Source of the DNA: Brienomyrus brachyistius
Lineage: Eukaryota > Chordata > Actinopteri > Osteoglossiformes > Mormyridae
Length of the DNA: 64,000 nt
Reading direction: 5' to 3'
Assembly (NCBI RefSeq): GCF_023856365.1
Contig: NC_064533.1
Span: 32,350,118 to 32,414,117 of the forward strand
Part shown: positions 60,586-64,000 of the stretch, one piece after another
Numbering within the stretch: the first letter of the stretch is position 1
Layout of the letters: each line of letters begins with the position of its first letter
Program-made: the position numbers and the translations under genes
Notes under the pieces: model-generated
Databases searched by the model: none
What the model saw: the letters and a program-made list of their open reading frames with translations, nothing else
What the model was told of the DNA's origin: nothing

Positions 60586-61999
60586 ATAAACCCCATCATC
60601 TACTTTTCATTTTGGTTTCTCTATTACGGATAAGCAGTATTGGATGGATGGATGGATGATTGAATGATTGATTGATTTATTTAACTAATGTGAACCCTAT
60701 GTCTGTTAACCGGTACCTTACAGCTTTGAGAATCAATTAAACCTTCCGTAGTTAAAGGCCTTTTAATGCCATTAAGACTTTCAAAGCATTTGTTCCCGTA
60801 TGCCGTAATAACACAGTTAAGCAAGTTAATCGCTGATCATGACAGATTAATACCAGCTTTTGCGATAAAGGAGGACAGCAGGAGCATTACTGGGAAGTCA
60901 AAGATCTTCTTTACATACTAAGTAGAGGGTGTCAGCTGAAAGCCGTTAATTTAAGAGCAGCTACTCTGTGCTGTCGGAATTTCTTACAGTTGTTTTCAAG
61001 CTTCAACTAAGGTGACAAAAATTTCAACTTGAAAAGGACAAAACTGTCTGAACCAACTTATTTGAGAGTGGTATGTTTCTAAAAGTAAGACTCTTAATTG
61101 ATTCAAAGCCTAAACCGCCTGATTTGTAACTGAAATTAAGTGAGGATCCGCTATACACATTACTCAATATAGTTTTCTGGACTTACATGATATCCCTTTG
61201 ACCCTGTACTGGCAGCTGGATGGATGGATGGATGGATGGATGGATAGATATAATTATAAGTGAAATACATCTTGTTTCTACTTCAGATTCTCATGCAACG
61301 GCAGGAACAGTGGCCGTCCATTACGTTGCCGTCTCTTAGCGCTGGTGTCTTATCGCTGACTATTCCCCCAAATGATTTCCCCGCAAACTGAAACGGCAGC
61401 TTCCTAGCCGCGGAGACAGGTGGCACGCAGCCGCCTAAAGGGGGCCGGCGACTTTGAACGCGCGAGGAAAAGGGGAGACTTGTCTGGCGGCAGGGATGGG
61501 CGCGGAGCAGGTTTTTTCCGAACCCGGAAGAAAGGCTATGCGCATTGAGGAGGGTGACTGAAACTTCTTCAGTGCTGGAAGAGAAAGACGGGCAAAAAGA
61601 TGAAAAAGGCGAGGGGGGGCTGGGGGGGTTGGGGCTCACAGGCTCATTAAAGAGCGGCGGGGATTTCCTCCTGGAGACAAGGCAGGGTCTGCAGGACCAG
61701 CTCCGCTGGGAGTCATTCCCTCACCCCTGAGAGCTTGCGGCTGCTACCCTCCCGCAGTTGAGCAGGATGGAGACGCCTGCTCCATCTTCTGCTCCATCCT
61801 GCAGGGCGGGGCTTCCTAATGAGAGACCCCACCCCGCCCCTCCCGATCGGCAGCACCGGACCCTCGTCATCCTGCGGCTCGGCTCTGATTGGCTGGCTAC
61901 TAGGTGAGGCAGGTTGTGCGTAATGGGTCACGGATCGCGGCGCGAGCGACTGTAACAGGTCACTAAAAGGATGAGCCCACAGGTGTCACAGCAACTGAA
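60586..61999. other. Intergenic stretch
   Basis: (ATGG)n tails of SINE fragments lie at 60640-60656 and 61217-61245. The rest, including the GC-richer 61300-61960, shows no supported exon. The minus-strand frame 61283-61639 lacks splice support. Confidence 0.4.
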
Positions 62000-62019
62000 T
62001 AATATGTGGAATAGAGTCG

Positions 62020-62140
62020 TCACCCATCTATCCACCTACAGCCGCTTATGCGGTTGGTGCGGGGGTGATGTTAGCTTGCAGCCTATCCCAGGAAGCACAG
62101 GTCACAGGGTAGGGGAACGTCCCGAACGGGATGCTGAAGT
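62020..62140 (-). mobile_element. SINE 3' fragment
   Basis: Complement of the ATGG-tailed SINE end: cccatctatccacctacagc, then cagcctatcccaggaagcac and acagggtaggggaacg. Confidence 0.6.
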
Positions 62141-63819
62141 CATCATGCTGTTGTTCATCATCTCTACCGCAAGACCCTTCACTGCATTAGCTTTGCCCAT
62201 AAGTATAATACTGAAGTGATTATCATATCTGCACACTTCCATTTATTGATATTTCAATTCAGCTTTAAGATTGAGATGCCCTATTAAAACTGGATGGATG
62301 GATGGATGGATAGATGGTGACTTAGGGCCATACATTGTCCTGCTGCGGTGGAGTCGTCTTTGGCCCGGCTTCCCCCTACACCCCGTTCACCCACTGCTCA
62401 CCGCAAGACAAACAGGCCTGAACGCCTCTTATTCCTCTCTTTAATATGCTTCTTTCTGGCAGCAGATTTAATTTTCATGTGGCCTTCTCTCCATTAAATT
62501 GCAAAAAGGAGAATTTCCTGAATACCGGTTGCCATTTACTGAGGGCCGTATATAAAAATCCCACGGAATGAAATGATTCAATGCCATTAACCTTTAAACA
62601 AGTATCACCTTTTCTGTAATTCACTCGAACGTACTTCTGATACCTGAAATGTGCCACAATGGCCTGATGGAGCCAGAAATGTATTTTTTTTTTTTCCTGG
62701 CTCGGTATTTTCAACTCGCATAGCTTTTCTATCCACTGACAAATATCTATTCTATCTCAGGGCTGCCACTTCAGTCTCCCTCTACTTTTCGGATTGTTTT
62801 ATATCTGTCTGGGTCACAAAGTGTTCCGACCGATATAGTACAAATTGAAAGCCCTTTGAATGTATAAAATTTGACGTAAGTAATATTCTCAAAGTAATAT
62901 CCACATCCAACTCAATAATGCGTTACCCTGAACTGCTAAAGTGCATTTTTCCCTCCCGTTTATTGTCCCCATATTGCATTGCATGGCCATTAAAGCTGGG
63001 TGGGGGGGGAGAAAAATAACAAGAGAAAGAATGAGAACGGAATAAAAGCGGATACTTTAGCGTTTGCATCACTAGCCTTGCTTTGACCACACTAACAGCA
63101 CTTCAGTCTTAAATTATATATCTTGTAACCTGGCACCTCCTTACTTCAATAGCGTTGGACTTAAATTAATTGCCTTTCAGATTTCAGCCTCGTAAATGGC
63201 ACTTAAATGGAGATCTGGAGTGGTCGGATGATGCTTTAATTGTAGCGTGCAGAATGTATTAGCAATGACCCGGAGGCCCCGGTGGCGGCTCCATTCAATA
63301 TGTATGTATGTGCCGACAACTTAGGGTTTTAAAAGGTTAATTAACCTCTTGTGCTAGACCTTTCCTCAACACTTAACTTTGTCTGAATCCTGATAGTACC
63401 ATTAACCCTGCGCTTTAACCCCTCACCTTGACTATCATTAGCCACATTCATCTCATTAAAACTTCGTCTTGATTTTTCCTGACTTGTGCTTCCTTTATTA
63501 TTATTATTATTATTATTTGAATTTTTTTTCCCCCCCGAAACAAAAATTAGCAGTTTATCGCATATCGTCAGAGTGGATAGACAGGGTCTGGCTGCAGAGG
63601 CGGCATGCGGGGGGGGTGCATTCGAACCAGTGACAGGGCATTTAGGAGTGATTTTTCAGAGTGATTACTGCGAGCATTAAGCTACTTTAAGTGGCATCTA
63701 GTTTCAGTTAGTTACCAGGCGGCTCAGCCAGAGGCCATCGGGTCCTAAGCTCATGTAACCGCTCGCTGGTTTTGGTTGGCCCGCGTGATCGACGTGCAGC
63801 TACCCAGACTCCATGGCAC
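62141..63819. other. Intergenic stretch, regulatory-looking
   Basis: An (ATGG)n patch lies at 62291-62312 and a (ATT)n patch near 63496-63518. The part at 62450-63350 is AT-rich with taattaa cores and no recognised repeat. No gene recognised. Confidence 0.4.
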
Positions 63820-64000
63820 CGTGGCACAGTGATGTACGGTGTATCATCCATCCTTGTGAGGCTCTGCGGGTTTGGCTCCTGCGCTTGTTCTCAGATGGTC
63901 ACGGGTTTGAGCCTCGGCCGAATTGCAGCATCTCCATTGGGCCCTCGACCAAGGCACTGAATCCCCCAAAATGCCCCAGGTGTGTCGGACAAATGGCCTG
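63820..64000 (+). mobile_element. tRNA-derived SINE, second family, cut by the window end
   Basis: It begins accgtggcacagtgatgtac, has a B-box-like gggtttgagcctc near 63903, then gggccctcgaccaaggcact and gaatcccccaaaatgcccca, as in the copy at 41838-42073. The tail lies beyond the right edge. Confidence 0.7.

Noticed and set aside
62475..62714. A 79-residue minus-strand ORF (62714-62475)
   Set aside because: It lies in an AT-rich, regulatory-looking stretch and includes a poly-T derived Lys run; no splice sites or family were recognised.
1..64000. CRISPR arrays, bacterial operons, tRNA or rRNA genes
   Set aside because: None found. The tRNA-like sequences are SINE heads without cloverleaf-grade structure, and the direct repeats are minisatellites without unique spacers.

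Overview
The window is vertebrate nuclear DNA, almost certainly from a teleost fish. It shows GT-AG introns, codes sparsely, and is full of fish-type repeats: tRNA-derived SINEs with ATGG tails, hAT-like MITEs, fossils of piggyBac, Tc1/mariner, L2-like and endonuclease-type LINEs, long G/C homopolymers and (TG)n, (TA)n and (ATGG)n microsatellites. One repeat (4947-5060) is of a type I associate with early-branching ray-finned fishes. I cannot fix the species. There is nothing bacterial, no CRISPR array and no operon.

One protein gene is well supported. It is arhgef39 (Rho guanine nucleotide exchange factor 39) on the minus strand. Eight coding exons match the human protein in order, from the coding start at 43557 down to 15327. 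Every junction keeps frame. A probable non-coding first exon lies at about 50761-50820, under a promoter with paired CCAAT boxes, a CHR-like site, an ETS site and an E-box. The core of 334 residues is close to the human length of about 335. A ninth exon (13185-12888) joins in the correct phase and adds about 98 residues, with a minus-strand AATAAA about 415 bp further on. If exon 8 is not spliced, the protein would instead end at 15194 with a different tail.

Layout. 1-1440: a LINE fragment running off the left edge, cut by a hAT-like MITE. 1441-12467: intergenic, with SINEs, an L2-like LINE end, a piggyBac fossil, MITEs and four exon-like pieces on the plus strand that I cannot assign. 12468-50820: arhgef39, with large introns whose AT-rich, TAATTA-dense stretches look like regulatory DNA; intron 4 also holds a Tc1 fossil. 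50821-64000: upstream DNA with MITEs, a 28-bp minisatellite, an orphan exon-like segment (58163-58331) and a SINE swollen by a 15-bp minisatellite.

The most unusual observations are these. The 28-bp minisatellite carries a consensus 5' splice site in 12 of about 17 units. The 15-bp minisatellite was born inside a SINE and makes long false ORFs on both strands. CTCF-like motifs are arranged divergently across the gene. The arhgef39 C-terminal exon has no counterpart in the human protein. No wholly new system is evident.
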